Part shown: one piece after another, positions 50,025-50,354 of the stretch
Position numbering within the stretch: the first letter of the stretch is position 1
How the letters are laid out: every line of letters begins with the position of its first letter
Source of the DNA: an uncultured Lachnospiraceae bacterium
GTDB taxonomy: Bacteria; Bacillota; Clostridia; Lachnospirales; Lachnospiraceae
Length of the DNA: 50,354 nt
Assembly: GCA_947564735.1 (NCBI GenBank)
Contig: CANOEC010000028.1
Span: 1-50,354, forward strand
Direction: 5' to 3'
The notes under the pieces: generated by a model
What the model was told of the DNA's origin: nothing
The model's input: only the letters and a program-made list of their open reading frames with translations
Database searches by the model: none
Made by a program: the position numbers and the translations under genes

Positions 50025-50054
50025 GCAAAAAAATCCCGGAACATATGTCCCGGG
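50025..50054 (-). terminator. Riboswitch expression-platform terminator
   Basis: On the minus strand CCCGGGACATATGTTCCGGG is followed by seven T residues, between the aptamer and ribU. It should form when FMN is bound and stop transcription before the gene. Confidence 0.88.
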
Positions 50055-50216
50055 GTCATAAGCCAAAGCAAACAATCCTCCACACGGCAAAACCGTATGT
50101 CGCTCGTTGTTTCTTCTCTCATCCAGACTTTACTGTCGGTTTTGGAATTTCACCAAATCAGCCGCCGCTACGCTAATCATCCTGTCTTCGCCATCCATCA
50201 TCAATACTGCCTCTGA
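50055..50216 (-). promoter_or_regulatory. FMN riboswitch with a divergent 5' half
   Basis: The minus strand holds the conserved 3' part of the RFN element: GATTTGGTGAAATTCC, ACCGACAGTAAAGTCTGG and ATGAGAGAAGA (about 50111-50160). The normal 5' half, GGGCAGGGTGAAATTCCC followed by a CGGCGGT segment, is not present; in its place stands a poor match (GAGGCAGTATTGATGATGG and GCGTAGCGGCGG). It is followed by the terminator and ribU, so regulation by FMN is likely, though the aptamer may be altered. Confidence 0.85.
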
Positions 50217-50221
50217 TACCA

Positions 50222-50354
50222 CAAGAAAATCTGCTTCGCAGATTATCTTGGGAAGAACCTTCGGTTCTTCCACGTTTGTCGAAGCTTCCTAATAATATAA
50301 TAAGAAAATCTGCTTCGCAGATTATCTTGGGAAGAACCTTCGGTTCTTCCACGT
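50222..50354 (+). repeat. Two 76-bp-family double-hairpin units at the right edge
   Basis: Units start at 50222 and 50299; the second is cut by the window end. Hairpins AATCTGC, loop TTC, GCAGATT and GGAAGAACC, loop TTC, GGTTCTTCC equal the 3484 units apart from the first loop. They abut the 5' end of the riboswitch. Confidence 0.93.

Overview
The window looks like a chromosomal segment of a Gram-positive gut-type Clostridia, most likely a Lachnospiraceae member. Reasons (inference): moderate GC, strong AGGAGG-type ribosome sites, a TsaB-RimI fusion, a BlaI/M56 pair, CUT1 sugar permeases without a local ATPase, MacB-type exporters, an ECF riboflavin transporter under an FMN riboswitch, and intact core genes packed mostly on the minus strand. 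No 16S rRNA or full tRNA set is present, so the genus is not claimed.

Layout. 1-55 is the 5' part of a tRNA-Ser(UGA) with a clear promoter. 0.6-3.2 kb: two lipoproteins, one with a DUF1266-like domain. 3.5-3.7 kb: three 76-bp double-hairpin repeats. 3.7-9.8 kb: a housekeeping block (ispD, tsaD, a DUF6715-like membrane protein, rnz, a zinc-ribbon protein, tsaB-rimI, tsaE, a YcxB-like protein) that unites tRNA t6A synthesis, tRNA 3' processing and isoprenoid synthesis. 9.9-14.2 kb: M56 sensor protease and BlaI repressor, an MTA/SAH-type deaminase, a GNAT acetyltransferase. 14.3-16.2 kb: a broken AlbA_2/HATPase_c_4 regulator and a HigBA-like toxin-antitoxin pair. 16.3-19.6 kb: a HelD-like helicase with an unexpected C-terminal domain resembling the N-terminal beta-sandwich of GH31 glycosidases. 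20-26.2 kb: a CUT1-like operon (propeller-fused solute-binding lipoprotein, two permeases, HlyD-like adaptor) with hairpin repeats in its gaps.

26.5-39.9 kb is an accessory island edged and punctured by pieces of IS4-type transposases and a mobilisation-protein fragment. It holds a NACHT STAND ATPase with C-terminal pentapeptide repeats, a 62-aa protein, and a SMEK/NB-ARC/TPR STAND protein in one operon; a divergent two-gene unit of unknown function (32950-34713); a broken YefM-like antitoxin; a Uma2 nuclease; and a PRTRC-like ThiF protein with an unknown partner. This is most simply read as a conflict/defence island. Six genes in it are each broken by what looks like loss of one base from a homopolymer, whereas I saw no such lesion in the core genes on either side. 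One of these lesions sits in the NB-ARC Walker A motif.

39.9-50.4 kb returns to core-like content: a possible cloverleaf-shaped small RNA, an OmpR/HK two-component system, a flotillin, a MacB-type ABC exporter with its adaptor, an AraC/GyrI-like regulator, and ribU with its riboswitch. Across the whole window a modular family of intergenic double hairpins recurs at about nine places; stems differ between copies while pairing and loops are kept, which is the strongest unexplained signal outside the genes.
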